Source of the DNA: an uncultured Christensenella sp.
GTDB taxonomy: Bacteria; Bacillota; Clostridia; Christensenellales; Borkfalkiaceae
Reading direction: 5' to 3'
NCBI GenBank assembly: GCA_910579705.1
Contig: CAJTUI010000017.1
Location: 1-23,257 of the forward strand
Length of the DNA stretch: 23,257 nt
The notes under the pieces were generated by a model. That model had not been told where the DNA came from, did not search any database, and was given only the letters and a program-made list of their open reading frames with translations. Positions within the stretch are counted from its first letter, which is position 1. The number at the start of each line of letters is the position of its first letter. The position numbers and the translations under genes were made by a program. Positions 9,501-13,666 of the stretch are shown piece by piece.

Positions 9501-10096
9501 ATTGCGCCGCCGCAAACTTGCTCATTATAGAAGTTACCCGGAGCATTGGTTACCTCATAACCCTTGCCGCCGGTAATCACGCCGCCCTGAATTGTAACGT
9601 CTTTATCATTTATTTTAATTGTGTTGACTGCGTTGGGATTGCTGTCTGTAATATACAGTCCGCCATTGTTATTTTTGTCAACAATTGCAAATACCGAACC
9701 TGTTGACGCCGTGTATGTAATCACGTGTCCGTTCAGGTCAAGCTTTACATAGTTACCGTTCAACGTTCTTGTCGTGGACGTATCTGGTATTTCGATATCT
9801 CCCATTAATTTTATGTAGCTAACCTGCCCCGAGCCACCATTTGTAGAAGTTACCCACGCACTATTGAATTCGTCATAATTTGCAGGCGTATAATTCGGAG
9901 ACGAATCGGTGGACCACTTGCCTATCAAAGTTTCCCTCAAGCCCGTATTAATACTTGCATTTGCAATTTTAGGCGTTACGAACGATAAACTGAAAATCAG
10001 CGTACAAAGAAACACCACTATCAGCGCAACGATTGCGTAAAGCTTTTCGTTGCGCAAAATGTCGCCTACCGCAAAGCCTTTGAAAGTTTTTTTCAT
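572..10096 (-). CDS. Giant repeat-rich surface protein with C-terminal membrane segments, cytoplasmic domain and uL15-like tail (3174 aa)
   Basis: The ATG at 10096 follows a GGGGGGATAGG ribosome-binding site. Residues ~19-40 are a signal or anchor helix with a possible cleavage site after A47 (ANA). Residues ~85-300 are Gly-rich beta-helix turns (GGAIYVDN, YGGGLFS). An InlB-type repeat (~356-430) and an Ig-like domain (~436-514) follow. A ~490-aa module occurs at ~620-1113 and again at ~1473-1960, separated by four MBG-like repeats and followed by about six more up to ~2500. Hydrophobic helices lie at ~2630-2655 and ~2690-2730, each followed by Lys-rich sequence, then a Glu-Pro tract (~2806-2845), a charged domain (~2876-3010) and, from ~3101 to the end, a segment that reads like the C-terminal part of ribosomal protein uL15 (INVDTL, IKVLARGSL, AIKMIALTGGKV). 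There is no LPXTG motif, so anchoring must be by membrane helices. An adhesin or surface-receptor role is inference; the ligand is unknown. Confidence 0.85.
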   Translation of the reverse strand: MKKTFKGFAVGDILRNEKLYAIVALIVVFLCTLIFSLSFVTPKIANASINTGLRETLIGKWSTDSSPNYTPANYDEFNSAWVTSTNGGSGQVSYIKLMGDIEIPDTSTTRTLNGNYVKLDLNGHVITYTASTGSVFAIVDKNNNGGLYITDSNPNAVNTIKINDKDVTIQGGVITGGKGYEVTNAPGNFYNEQVCGGAIYVDNKSCVLLMDGGTLAGNTAEYGGGLFSRDGYVFIEGTARIEYNGANYGGGLSTGASGVVGFAGSPVVANNTNKGGNELNNVYVFNNNKIEVYDSLTPAASIGIAYNSTGSIQTSPSFLQNYHGGDGDINDYFISDAGYAFKLENGEVSIDTSSTATYNVYFVSDRGGSVDKSYLSVSDSYPIEKSGNTITINGNKVTATPDTENRYNFGSWEIVEATADNKTQRGTTITAHFTQDITITGIEVTKPTKSYTAFDTVAKEDITVNKVFSDGSKELTDNYTISYPAESSYLHAGSQTVTVTYSENGEKYSKTFTLEVTKKPTAVTWQYNGKTTTSAERNFNGTGDRNLITLTYNAAENDSSADTNGVCSLTALDNRVQMTYSGGNASSIKDSGTYTFRLGSHSGSHSDYEFANNEFTLTVKPIEIDLSKDYYWTLNGLTDNDNSSDLRDGYVYKDADNNYLYFEQAVDTTGLTLVADNVKWSIVRYRNTEVTIRLNGGNIPTIAGTSDPRAAVKYTDNTASDMGEYTATAEIILNDKVNYVYKVSETDYTDRGMTINVADGGKSATITKKWYIAQISNGLVDPEDSTTEYGGISGWTFGGECTAKAPVLEVGGTELITFDLYFGTGNDAKEIAKEIVYGDFGKYINNSMPANSYSLVVHVGAYTSDDGITAQSFSRTFTFTVKTAEMNVSDAIKGELYSYTYDGAMHLHSNAALSATFETTRVGIWASDKYNDLYDTAAAITYRLERWGNTHNFLTEAEMGNLASGSKPDVVETDKSFTHGGVNVYGYKVYYQLNAKNYATYGSLGQDDYYFLVEIIKQEVDVTTVKFTDAAYTKIYNNSNYYDTIISDLTIALGGDLSSKISVVYGISDKNGSPVNSVINAGTYTVKATITLQDAKNYSLSDGGTGAVQVVREKTITIDKAKYDLSGISFADDTIKYDGQTHSITVTGELPTGLDGIKAEVVYSEKSTYDSKDQFGYNQQQNVGVYTVYAYIRSNSGNYYDPYSLEGEGKYSATFTIEPDFSGLDFEKTEYKFDYDGKSHTVVISGVPLYAHVTYTYKKDGAALDAGKVPTDAGTYTVTATLTCDGNYNEHHPAETRSATIVINKVDWDLGAYGFEQTEYTFIYEPNEVHNVKLENENGVTVTYGYIKNGSPVSSVTDAGTYTVTATITKAGDVNHNDTSKNVTATITILRKNYSVDDVNFDKPEYEFEFNNADHMSDIVVTGNYDEKIVSVDIVFSEDRITTAGSYTATLKFELLDENYTLTGAEGKTVNITVKPYEIDLADNYYWTLDQYGSNLRTGWVYKDASGKYYYFNERQTDSSLTLEGNGELIRSIVRYRNTSLTIVLNNGAIPKIFNTNVDRASVVYDGCTETNVGKYTATATITLTEAAKGNYKYVSSTTLEAGRNMVIEILQDGNQAIITKTWYIVDINNGLLDPEDSNKEYGGIDGWTFGGVCAAKAPSLEHGSADDLITFTLYSGNIIQADKQIGGQFSSSEFANYINKSMPAGEYALRVSVASYTSNGGDDIGVTYQAFQRTFTFTVGNAQLSSIDDQIKGKEYPHVYDGDLHLYELPEGTYPFSNSDEVERTGIWNQEIYDSYYTAEISFRLARWGESTYLTKNDMDTASTRIVPRNAGDYKVHYRLSVKNYDIYGASDEYYFNVKITKAQVNVSGAGLSCNYNAEYDGNDKKADILDKAALNGYDAVKDLVNVAYAVTKDGSNVNTVINAGEYKVVATITLKDTANYELVDSTGENGRRETAITIEKASYDVTNLKFEDVEQTYTGEEFTIEVSGLPEGVTVSYWNADKTSSDYNAHTNANEKGYVVYAVFTVDSNHEAIAEMTAKLIIKKAAHNLSDITFAKEQYEFDYNGNAHEVTLSTNLLSGVRVVYAYSKNGVAIKGSPVDAGTYTLTATVTKAADDNHNETTATVTTTIVIKAVKYAFNGITLTGKEVTYTGNEFAVEFGELPEDVEVVGYYKADSGKLDSYDPAVDNYNRQTNAGTYEIVAVLRYNAPAGSNYLTTTKAFAVTLKINKAEYDFSRITFSNDEQTFNASYYELNVAGIPDNGLFTVKYYRADNSSVGGYAEDTLGYNSQKNAGTYVIYALITFVGNENYSAATTSRTASLKINKANYDFSDMGFVQSEFNFVYDGKEHSANLNNESGLPDYVQVATTYTKDGSTVAECVNAGTYTVSVVFTCAESDNYKYTVSDPITATIVIAKASYDLSGIKMDDASFLFNGEERSIAVYGTMPEGATIVYKNEDGSIASDYNMQTNAGIYKVYAVITCAGDENHEETTRTIYATLTIKSSQIDITITGDGNKGNEVDISSENGFDPDLKIYVNILDEKDYAKYSSAVNSDNIEVIYEVILKRGDEIVQPTSDVIIKLLIPETLSDNGFKIYQMVGGKAQEVQFTVKDGYAIIVSDTLSEFIFVKEASTLVVYIIALGVVSGLLAVALVAQVISRKKKNSKGGTSPDNTPDNSGDDAKKGEGEKKSGGEKLASVAPLFLAAAYPAGQLYGVIGLSCLALVLLVANIIYFAVGKKKSNKAEQISEQHEQKEQQVTNIINVTNIYNLQNESAKQDEKPEQNGRVIDLDDESMQTLAIAETAEEVVEEEPEPEPEPEPEPEPEPEPEPEPEPESEPEPEPEPEPEDEEEDDLEEEEPEEEGDNEESLPLSESDDEAFGILIGKDESVGLAIVVRYKKSFTAKLIQSSDDVKGYYTELKNEVLSYEKTRSRVSWNYDSINAGRAQFAKFVIRGKTLCMYLALDPDEYEGTKYKVVRSFAKRYAEVPCLYRIKNTRRLKYAVDLIKAAAEKAGLSAGENAGVDYYQPYDTTESLVQRELIKELVSKEDYEAFMRKYSRRQVDKNRREFISAAEVNSIIDDEVAMSLIENVEDATAPKLSKSGKKGIINVDTLSANFEKNEIVNIETLKEKQLIPASVGYIKVLARGSLSKPLIVEAQDFSLEAIKMIALTGGKVKKV
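1566..1676 (-). repeat. Hexanucleotide simple repeat encoding the Glu-Pro tract
   Basis: On the plus strand about 18 tandem hexamers of the form YTCRGG (CTCGGG, TTCGGG, TTCAGG, CTCAGG) run through this stretch. On the coding strand they encode alternating Glu-Pro with one Ser replacement. Because the unit is six bases, slippage changes the length of the linker without breaking the frame. The tract joins the last membrane segment to the predicted cytoplasmic domain. Confidence 0.85.
2600..4215 (-). repeat. Six MBG-like extracellular repeats (second block)
   Basis: About six consecutive ~85-95-aa units each open with a pattern like 'YDFSxITF', carry 'YxGxEHxxxV..G.P' and 'NAGTYxVxAxxT', and close with 'LKINKA' or a variant. 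This matches the MBG/YDG-type beta-sandwich repeats of bacterial adhesins. The DNA copies have diverged, so the array is old rather than freshly amplified. Confidence 0.75.
4220..5680 (-). repeat. Second copy of a ~490-aa module in the giant protein
   Basis: This copy opens with EIDLADNYYWTL and shares, in the same order as the copy at 6760-8240, SIVRYRNT, YGGIDGWTFGGVCAAKAP, RTFTFTV, TGIW, YRLSVKNYDIYG and a closing 'VNTVINAGEYKV'. Divergence is considerable, so the duplication is not recent. Confidence 0.8.
5690..6750 (-). repeat. Four MBG-like extracellular repeats (first block)
   Basis: Four units of ~85-95 aa lie between the two copies of the large module. Each has the 'YxFxYxGxxH' strand pair and a 'TDAGTYTVTATIT' core typical of MBG-like repeats. 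They probably form a stiff stalk of beta-sandwiches outside the cell. Confidence 0.7.
6760..8240 (-). repeat. First copy of a ~490-aa module in the giant protein
   Basis: This copy opens with EIDLSKDYYWTL and contains SIVRYRNT, YGGISGWTFGGECTAKAP, SRTFTFTV, VGIW and YYQLNAKNYATYG. The same landmarks recur about 2560 bp away at 4220-5680. The module does not match a domain I can name; it may combine several beta-sandwich units. Confidence 0.8.
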
Positions 10097-10101
10097 TTTC
10101 C

Positions 10102-10112
10102 TATCCCCCCAA
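10102..10112 (-). promoter_or_regulatory. Ribosome-binding site of the giant gene
   Basis: On the minus strand GGGGGGATAGG lies just before AAAATG. The G-run is unusual, but it is the only purine-rich block near this start and supports the ATG at 10096. Confidence 0.6.
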
Positions 10113-10226
10113 AAAAAGTAACAACATAATGATACAAGGCATTTCGTTTAACACCTTATATCACAACATTTACACTCTTTTTTATAATTCTAGCTTTTTA
10201 GCTTTTCTTAACTGATAAAACGTATT

Positions 10227-10273
10227 GCTTGCGTTGTCCCAACGCAAGCAAGGGATATCCCTTGCGTTTTTTT
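10227..10273 (+). terminator. Overlapping mutually exclusive hairpins, the second with a T-tract on the + strand
   Basis: GCTTGCGTT (10227-10235) pairs with AACGCAAGC (10241-10249) in a perfect 9-bp stem. The same AACGCAAG can instead pair with CTTGCGTT (10261-10268), enclosing the palindrome GGATATCC and followed by seven T. The second fold is a good plus-strand terminator and the first would block it. No plus-strand gene is seen upstream. Read on the minus strand, the region lies in the leader of the giant gene and could still form either hairpin there. Confidence 0.5.
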
Positions 10274-10383
10274 ATGTATGAATACACAAAGCCCGCTCGC
10301 AAGTTGTCAATAAGTTACACAATATATACATATCTATTATTATACCGCACAAACACATAAGATGCGTAACAGCGTCTATGCAC

Positions 10384-10413
10384 AAAAAAATTAGTAAATC
10401 TCGACGATTTACT
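10384..10413 (-). terminator. Early terminator in the leader of the giant gene
   Basis: Read on the minus strand, AGTAAATC (10413-10406) pairs with GATTTACT (10400-10393) around a 5-base loop. It is followed by AA and seven T. It lies only ~40-70 bases after the start site expected from the promoter at 10460-10488, so transcripts would end as a ~70-nt RNA unless they read through. Confidence 0.5.
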
Positions 10414-10459
10414 TATCATCTTTACGGTTTTCGGCAATGTTTTTACTCTACTTGAGTTA

Positions 10460-10488
10460 AGTATAACATATTTTTTTTTACTTTTCAA
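10460..10488 (-). promoter_or_regulatory. Sigma-A-type promoter for the leader and giant gene
   Basis: On the minus strand TTGAAA (10488-10483), a 17-bp spacer and TATACT (10465-10460) preceded by TG (extended -10) form a near-consensus promoter. The predicted start near 10453 gives a ~355-nt untranslated leader before the ATG at 10096. Confidence 0.65.
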
Positions 10489-10530
10489 CATTTTTTCGAA
10501 AAAATATTTCAAAAAATCGAAAAAATGTTG
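10486..10530. promoter_or_regulatory. 14-bp inverted repeat overlapping the -35 box (possible operator)
   Basis: CAACATTTTTTCGA (10486-10499) and TCGAAAAAATGTTG (10517-10530) are perfect inverted repeats separated by 17 bases. The left arm shares three bases with the -35 box of the minus-strand promoter. A regulator binding both arms would cover the promoter's upstream edge; a structural role is the alternative. Confidence 0.4.
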
Positions 10531-10567
10531 TCTGTAACTCATCACTTATTGAACAAATCACCCACCT

Positions 10568-10626
10568 GAACACTCTATTAAGTTTTGAACCGTATGAGTC
10601 CAAAATCAATAGAGTGTTCTTTTATT
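10568..10626 (+). terminator. Long hairpin with T-rich tail, possibly an IS end pair
   Basis: GAACACTCTATT (10568-10579) and AATAGAGTGTTC (10608-10619) form a perfect 12-bp stem. GTTTTG and CAAAAT extend it after a one-base break, and TTTTATTTTT follows. It works as a plus-strand terminator. The arm TGAACACTCTATTAAG also resembles terminal repeats of IS3-family elements, so it may be what remains of the IS whose transposase fragment lies at 10759-11080. Confidence 0.45.
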
Positions 10627-10638
10627 TTTGTCAGTTTT

Positions 10639-10659
10639 AGCCCGTTTTACGGGCTTTTT
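10639..10659 (+). terminator. Short intrinsic terminator (+)
   Basis: AGCCCGT (639-645) and ACGGGCT (649-655) of the 10.6-kb block form a 7-bp stem with a TTT loop, followed by T. No plus-strand gene precedes it. Together with the hairpin at 10568-10626 it suggests that a plus-strand gene was lost. Positions 10660-10758 hold nothing else that I recognise. Confidence 0.5.
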
Positions 10660-10758
10660 CGTTTAAATTATACAAATTCTAATTTGGACGGCTTTTCTTA
10701 AAAAGCGCAATTTTGCAACGTAAACCGCTGAAAAGTTTATATCTGAACCCCTTATGTC

Positions 10759-11080
10759 TTATTGCTGTTCTATGGATGCATAATAATCTTGCTCTTTCTT
10801 TAAAGGCGTTCTGTAAATGTTTTGATAATGCGGTCGCTTTTCATTGTAGAAAATAATGTATTCGTCAACCGATTTATGAAACTCATTTTCGGATTTGAAT
10901 TTACGCCTATACAGCTCTTCCCTTTTCATAGATGAAAAGAAACTTTCCATTACCGAATTATCATAAGGAACATAAGGTCTTGAAAAGGACTGCTCTACAT
11001 TCAATACGTTTGAAACGTTTTACAGCAATAGTTTCCACCATTATCCGAGTGAAACATCAATCCGCTCTGCGGCTGTCTGT
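10759..11080 (-). pseudogene. IS3-family transposase (OrfB, rve-type), 3' fragment with frameshift
   Basis: The first part, on the minus strand, reads NRQPQSGLMFHSDNGGNY and carries the second catalytic Asp of the DDE triad. It stops at 11001-11003. The second frame continues with LNVEQSFSRPYVPYDNSVME, carrying the last catalytic Glu, and ends IYRTPLKKEQDYYASIEQQ. The two frames are out of phase by one base. Counting from Asp to Glu gives 32 intervening residues in the joined frames, three short of the usual 35, so a 10-base deletion would explain both the shift and the spacing. The first ~180 residues of OrfB and all of OrfA are absent. The element is dead. Confidence 0.85.
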
Positions 11081-11291
11081 TTATGTATAAAATTTTGAAT
11101 AATATAATAATTATCGATATTATCGCAAGCACAATTATCGCTATATTTAAAGGCACAAGTATCTTGCTTAAAAATGTAAATTTTGATTGATAAACTCCCG
11201 CCGTTATCCTCGCTATTAACACCAGTAACGTGCAGCATATACTTTCTATCATATCAATTACACTTTTAATGGAAAAGACGTGATATAACAA
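11081..11291 (-). pseudogene. Hypothetical membrane-protein fragment fused to the IS3 relic
   Basis: A frame opening at a TTG (11291) encodes ~70 aa with two strongly hydrophobic stretches (ESICCTLLVLIARITAG and LNIAIIVLAIISIIIILFK) and then runs straight into the transposase fragment. No clear ribosome-binding site is seen and a terminator lies upstream. It may be the start of an old membrane gene cut by the IS, or chance in AT-rich DNA. Its function is not recognisable. Confidence 0.3.
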
Positions 11292-11324
11292 CTCGCCTTT
11301 TTTACTTTTTTAATATAAAAAATA

Positions 11325-11363
11325 CAACCCTACCCGATAGTATTCGAATAGGGTTGCGTTTTT
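11325..11363. terminator. Bidirectional terminator before the XRE gene
   Basis: CAACCCTA (11325-11332) pairs with TAGGGTTG (11349-11356). On the plus strand GCGTTTTT follows, and on the minus strand TATTTTTTATA follows, so it can stop transcription both ways. It insulates the XRE gene from the relic on its left. Confidence 0.65.
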
Positions 11364-11413
11364 ATATATTTTAAAAGTAACACGCAAAAAAATGAAAGTA
11401 ACAAAGTACAATA

Positions 11414-11453
11414 TTGATTTTTTAATGTGGTGATAGTATAATTTAGGCAGAGG
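11414..11453 (+). promoter_or_regulatory. Promoter and ribosome-binding site of the XRE/membrane protein gene
   Basis: TTGATT (11414-11419), a 17-bp spacer and a perfect TATAAT (11437-11442) form a strong promoter. AGAGG (11449-11453) lies 8 bases before the ATG at 11462. The start of transcription would fall almost on the ribosome-binding site, so the leader is very short. Confidence 0.7.
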
Positions 11454-11461
11454 TACGAATT

Positions 11462-12055
11462 ATGGGTTTTAAAGACAGGTTAAAGAATTTAAGACAACAA
11501 AAAGATTTAACTCAACAAGAATTGGCTAATAAAATTTTTGTAAGCAGAAGCACAATTGCAAAATGGGAAAACGGGCTTGGCTTGCCAAGCGATACTAATC
11601 TTATAGCATTATGTGATTTTTTTGGCGTTGAAGAAAATTGGCTGTTAGATAGAAATGATTTAAAAGAAGAAATAAAAATGACCAAGTTGCAAAAAAAGAC
11701 CATAGTAGTTTCAATCTTTGGAATTATCTTTCCAATTATTTTCGTGTTAATTTTATATACTCCGTTATATCACTACTATTATGACCCTAATCTCGCTTAT
11801 CCTATGGTTTATATGCCACCCATTACCATAGCGAATGTTTCAAATGTGGCGAGTAAAGTAATAGCTTTTTTGATTTGGGGCGCAAACTTTATTTTTTCAG
11901 TTTTAAACATTAGCTTGTTTCAATTTAAAAAGAGCACAAAGCGTTATTTATGGATAAATTTAGCAATGACAGCCTTGTCTATAATATTATTTATCGTAAT
12001 ATTCGTTATTTCCATATTTTTAGCAAAACAATTAAATTATTGTCTTCCATTATAA
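11462..12055 (+). CDS. XRE-family helix-turn-helix protein with three C-terminal membrane helices (197 aa)
   Basis: Residues 5-60 are a textbook XRE (Cro/C1-type) DNA-binding domain: LKNLRQQKDLTQQELANKI, then the recognition helix around VSRSTIAKWENGLGLPS and the closing FFGVEENWLL. A short linker leads to hydrophobic segments at about 80-100, 131-152 and 163-188, with a Pro/Tyr-rich loop between the first two. The protein would therefore sit in the membrane with its DNA-binding head in the cytoplasm, an arrangement known from other Bacillota XRE-membrane regulators. It stands alone with its own promoter and no operon partner follows on the same strand. The target is unknown. The very AT-rich DNA suggests acquisition by transfer. 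Confidence 0.85.
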   Translation: MGFKDRLKNLRQQKDLTQQELANKIFVSRSTIAKWENGLGLPSDTNLIALCDFFGVEENWLLDRNDLKEEIKMTKLQKKTIVVSIFGIIFPIIFVLILYTPLYHYYYDPNLAYPMVYMPPITIANVSNVASKVIAFLIWGANFIFSVLNISLFQFKKSTKRYLWINLAMTALSIILFIVIFVISIFLAKQLNYCLPL

Positions 12056-12076
12056 AATACATATTAGAAATGGCAC

Positions 12077-12137
12077 TGTGGCGGGTGCTTGAATAAACGA
12101 GCGCGCGGCTGCGCCGCGCGTTCAAGCACCCGCCACA
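12077..12137. repeat. Large two-tier GC-rich hairpin
   Basis: TGTGGCGGGTGCTTGAA (12077-12093) and TTCAAGCACCCGCCACA (12121-12137) are perfect 17-bp inverted repeats. Inside them CGCGCGGC (12102-12109) and GCCGCGCG (12113-12120) form a second 8-bp stem with a 3-base loop. No T-tract follows on either strand, so it is not a typical terminator. Such structures are used as single-strand origins or conversion signals in rolling-circle replicons, and a Rep gene lies 760 bp downstream. That link is inference. Confidence 0.6.
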
Positions 12138-12172
12138 AAAGAAAACAACCGAATAAAAAGAAAGCTATGAAC

Positions 12173-12232
12173 GCCGCACGAAAGGGGCGTTTGCGCTAAA
12201 CCGCTTGCAAATCGCCCCCTTCTTCGTGCGGC
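12173..12232. repeat. Second long GC-rich hairpin
   Basis: GCCGCACGAA (12173-12182) pairs with TTCGTGCGGC (12223-12232), GGGGCG (12184-12189) with CGCCCC (12213-12218), and TTTGC (12190-12194) with GCAAA (12207-12211). This gives about 21 bp with small bulges and a 12-base loop. It is the second such structure within 100 bp. From 12233 to 12404 I see only AT-rich sequence without a gene. Confidence 0.55.
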
Positions 12233-12404
12233 GGCGTTATTCATATTCTTGAACTTTTTAATGTGCGGTTGCCTTTCCTTTGTCGGGGTGTGCGGCTTTT
12301 TCGTCAAGCCTTGCCATATTTCCGCTTATACAGTCATTATTTTTAGTTTTTCGTATTATAAAATGTTTTTGCATTGTGTAACACAAAAAAATTTAAAAAA
12401 TATC

Positions 12405-12420
12405 GTGAACAAATGTTTAC
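12405..12420. promoter_or_regulatory. Near-palindrome over the -35 box (possible operator)
   Basis: GTGAACA-AA-TGTTTAC is a 16-bp near-perfect dyad with one mismatch. It overlaps the -35 element of the following promoter (12416-12421). A repressor site is plausible; no cognate regulator is identified. Confidence 0.3.
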
Positions 12421-12445
12421 AGATATTGAGTTTCGGTTATATAAT
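12416..12445 (+). promoter_or_regulatory. Promoter of the Rep leader
   Basis: TTTACA (12416-12421), an 18-bp spacer and TATAAT (12440-12445). The predicted start near 12452 falls at a small hairpin (CACGCA-ATTAG-TGCGTG, 12451-12467). Confidence 0.6.
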
Positions 12446-12607
12446 GTATGCACGCAATTAGTGCGTGTACAACTGAATATAAGAACGGCGTCAATAGGAA
12501 ATCTATTGTGCAGCTAAAACAGCATACCAGAGGTTAAGTTAAGAGAGCAAAGTAGCGTTTAAGCGAAAGCCGGTTCACCCCCAACAAAGAAGAGGTGCAG
12601 CGTTGCG

Positions 12608-12643
12608 TTTTGATAAGAGAGAAGATAGCACACTCTTATTCAA
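12608..12643 (+). other. Nick-site-like hairpin (possible double-strand origin)
   Basis: The left arm TTTTGATAAGAG resembles the CTTGATA nick core of pC194-type rolling-circle origins, and it lies in a hairpin arm 290 bp before a Rep gene. The resemblance is only partial, so this is a lead, not an identification. Confidence 0.3.
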
Positions 12644-12644
12644 C

Positions 12645-12706
12645 GGGCGATGTACAAAGTTTTATGAGATTAAGTTCTCGTAAGATTTTGTACATCGCCC
12701 TTTTTT
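12645..12706 (+). terminator. Strong terminator before the small ORF
   Basis: GGGCGATGTACAAA (12645-12658) pairs perfectly with TTTGTACATCGCCC (12687-12700). TTATGAGA and TCTCGTAA extend the pairing inside, and six T follow. It would stop most transcripts from the promoter at 12416-12445, so the Rep operon needs read-through or another promoter. Confidence 0.75.
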
Positions 12707-12739
12707 CGTGCAAATTTTTTCGATTTGGAGGACAGAAAT

Positions 12740-12883
12740 TTGCAGGGAAACAAGACACAACAATTAAAAGTAATCACTATCGGTAAACCCGACATTCTGG
12801 CATTGACCGACAGCGAGCGCACAGCTTTTTTTGAAACGCTTTTAGCAAGACTTAAAGAGCTGAAACAACAGCACGGAAATTAA
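12740..12883 (+). CDS. Small ORF upstream of Rep (47 aa)
   Basis: A TTG at 12740 lies 8 bases after TTGGAGG (12725-12731), a good ribosome-binding site. The frame runs 47 codons to a TAA at 12881-12883. The product opens MQGNKTQQLKVITIGKPD and ends in a charged helix (FFETLLARLKELKQQHGN). Only 13 bases separate it from the Rep start, whose ribosome-binding site overlaps its stop, so the two genes are probably translated together. Small helical proteins in this position often tune copy number in rolling-circle plasmids, but that role is inferred from position only. I recognise no family. An in-frame ATG start is absent, so the TTG call depends on the ribosome-binding site. Confidence 0.55.
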   Translation: MQGNKTQQLKVITIGKPDILALTDSERTAFFETLLARLKELKQQHGN

Positions 12884-12896
12884 GGGGGAAACTGAT

Positions 12897-13628
12897 ATGC
12901 CATACAAAGATACAAAAGTCTATTCAGACGGAAGCCATTACATAGCCATTCCACCCGAAAACTTTCCAAGTAAACAGCGGAAACGGAAAAAGCCAAAACC
13001 CAAACCCACTACCACACCAAAGACGGACGGAAACACCCCACCTACACCGAAAGACAAGTTTGAAACGGCGTATAAAGAAAGCCAAAGCCTACCCAAACGC
13101 GAGCGGAAAAAGTATATAACCGAGAAATTGCAAGGCGAATTTGAAACCGCCGAGCAAGCAAAGGCATATACCGATCAAAACATTGAACGCAAGAAAATCA
13201 ATGCGGCGAAACGCCGTGCACGGTTATGGCGTAAAGTCCGCTTGCAAAGTTGGAACTATTTTGTAACTTTCACGTTCGACAGCGCAAAGCACGACGAAAC
13301 CACATCCAAAGAAGCTTTGTGCAATACCTTAAAACACGCCGTAAGCCGTAACGGTTGGAAATATATCGGCGTATGGGAACGCAGTCCAGACAAACAGCGT
13401 TTGCATTTTCACGGTATATTCCACATACCCGAAAACGCTATGATAGGCGAATTAAAAACCGTAACCGATTACTCGGGCACCGCCCCCGTTACGGTATACA
13501 GCAACAAGGTTGACACGGTAATCCGCACCCCTTACGAACTCAACGCAAACGCGTATTGCCAAATCATATACGTCTGCGATTGCGGCTGTGCGATAGACGA
13601 CTGTTGCGACTGCCCCGTAATTTATTAA
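12897..13628 (+). pseudogene. HUH-type rolling-circle replication initiator, C-terminally truncated (243 aa)
   Basis: The ATG follows AAGGGGGAA. After a basic, Pro-rich N-terminus, residues 122-128 read FVTFTFD (motif 1 of HUH Rep proteins) and 168-175 read RLHFHGIF, whose H170 and H172 form the metal-binding HUH motif 2. In this family a third motif with the catalytic Tyr and a following Lys (Y..K) should come 60-100 residues later. Here the sequence departs from the family near residue 190 and ends in a Cys-rich tail (C227, C229, C231, C236, C237, C239) with no such motif. The protein therefore probably cannot nick DNA. The break could be an insertion or deletion junction; the hairpin at 13633-13666 lies right after the stop. 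An alternative is a regulatory Rep variant. Confidence 0.7.
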
Positions 13629-13632
13629 CCCC

Positions 13633-13666
13633 CGCGGCCTTATCCGGTAACACGGATAAGGCCGCG
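13633..13666. repeat. Perfect 14-bp hairpin after the Rep relic
   Basis: CGCGGCCTTATCCG (13633-13646) and CGGATAAGGCCGCG (13653-13666) form a perfect stem with a 6-base loop, 5 bases after the Rep stop. There is no T-tract. It could be a factor-dependent or weak terminator, or mark the junction that removed the Rep C-terminus. Positions 13667-13730 hold nothing recognisable. Confidence 0.55.

Larger units (their letters stand above)
12452..12706 (+). ncRNA. Candidate structured leader RNA or small RNA before the Rep operon
   Basis: About 255 bases are framed by a good promoter and a strong terminator and contain no convincing coding frame. Three structures are visible: a 5' hairpin at 12451-12467; a hairpin in which TTGATAAGAG (12610-12619) pairs with CTCTTA-T-TCAA (12633-12643, one bulged T); and the terminator stem. 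The stretch between, including AAGCGAAAGCCGG (~12557-12569), matches no RNA family that I recognise. It may be an antisense or leader RNA controlling Rep synthesis, or simply origin DNA. No homology search was possible. Confidence 0.35.

Noticed and set aside
10155..10160. Minus-strand TGATATAAG as an extended -10 promoter close to the giant gene
   Set aside because: No -35 element at a suitable distance; the promoter at 10460-10488 is much better.
10315..10545. 76-aa minus-strand frame upstream of the giant gene
   Set aside because: It lies across the promoter and the inverted repeat and its composition reflects only A/T-rich DNA.
12122..12307. 61-aa minus-strand frame
   Set aside because: It is made of hairpin arms and has no ribosome-binding site.
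12557..12575. GGTTC-containing stretch considered as a tRNA T-arm
   Set aside because: No acceptor, D or anticodon stems can be built around it. No tRNA, rRNA or CRISPR array was seen in the window.
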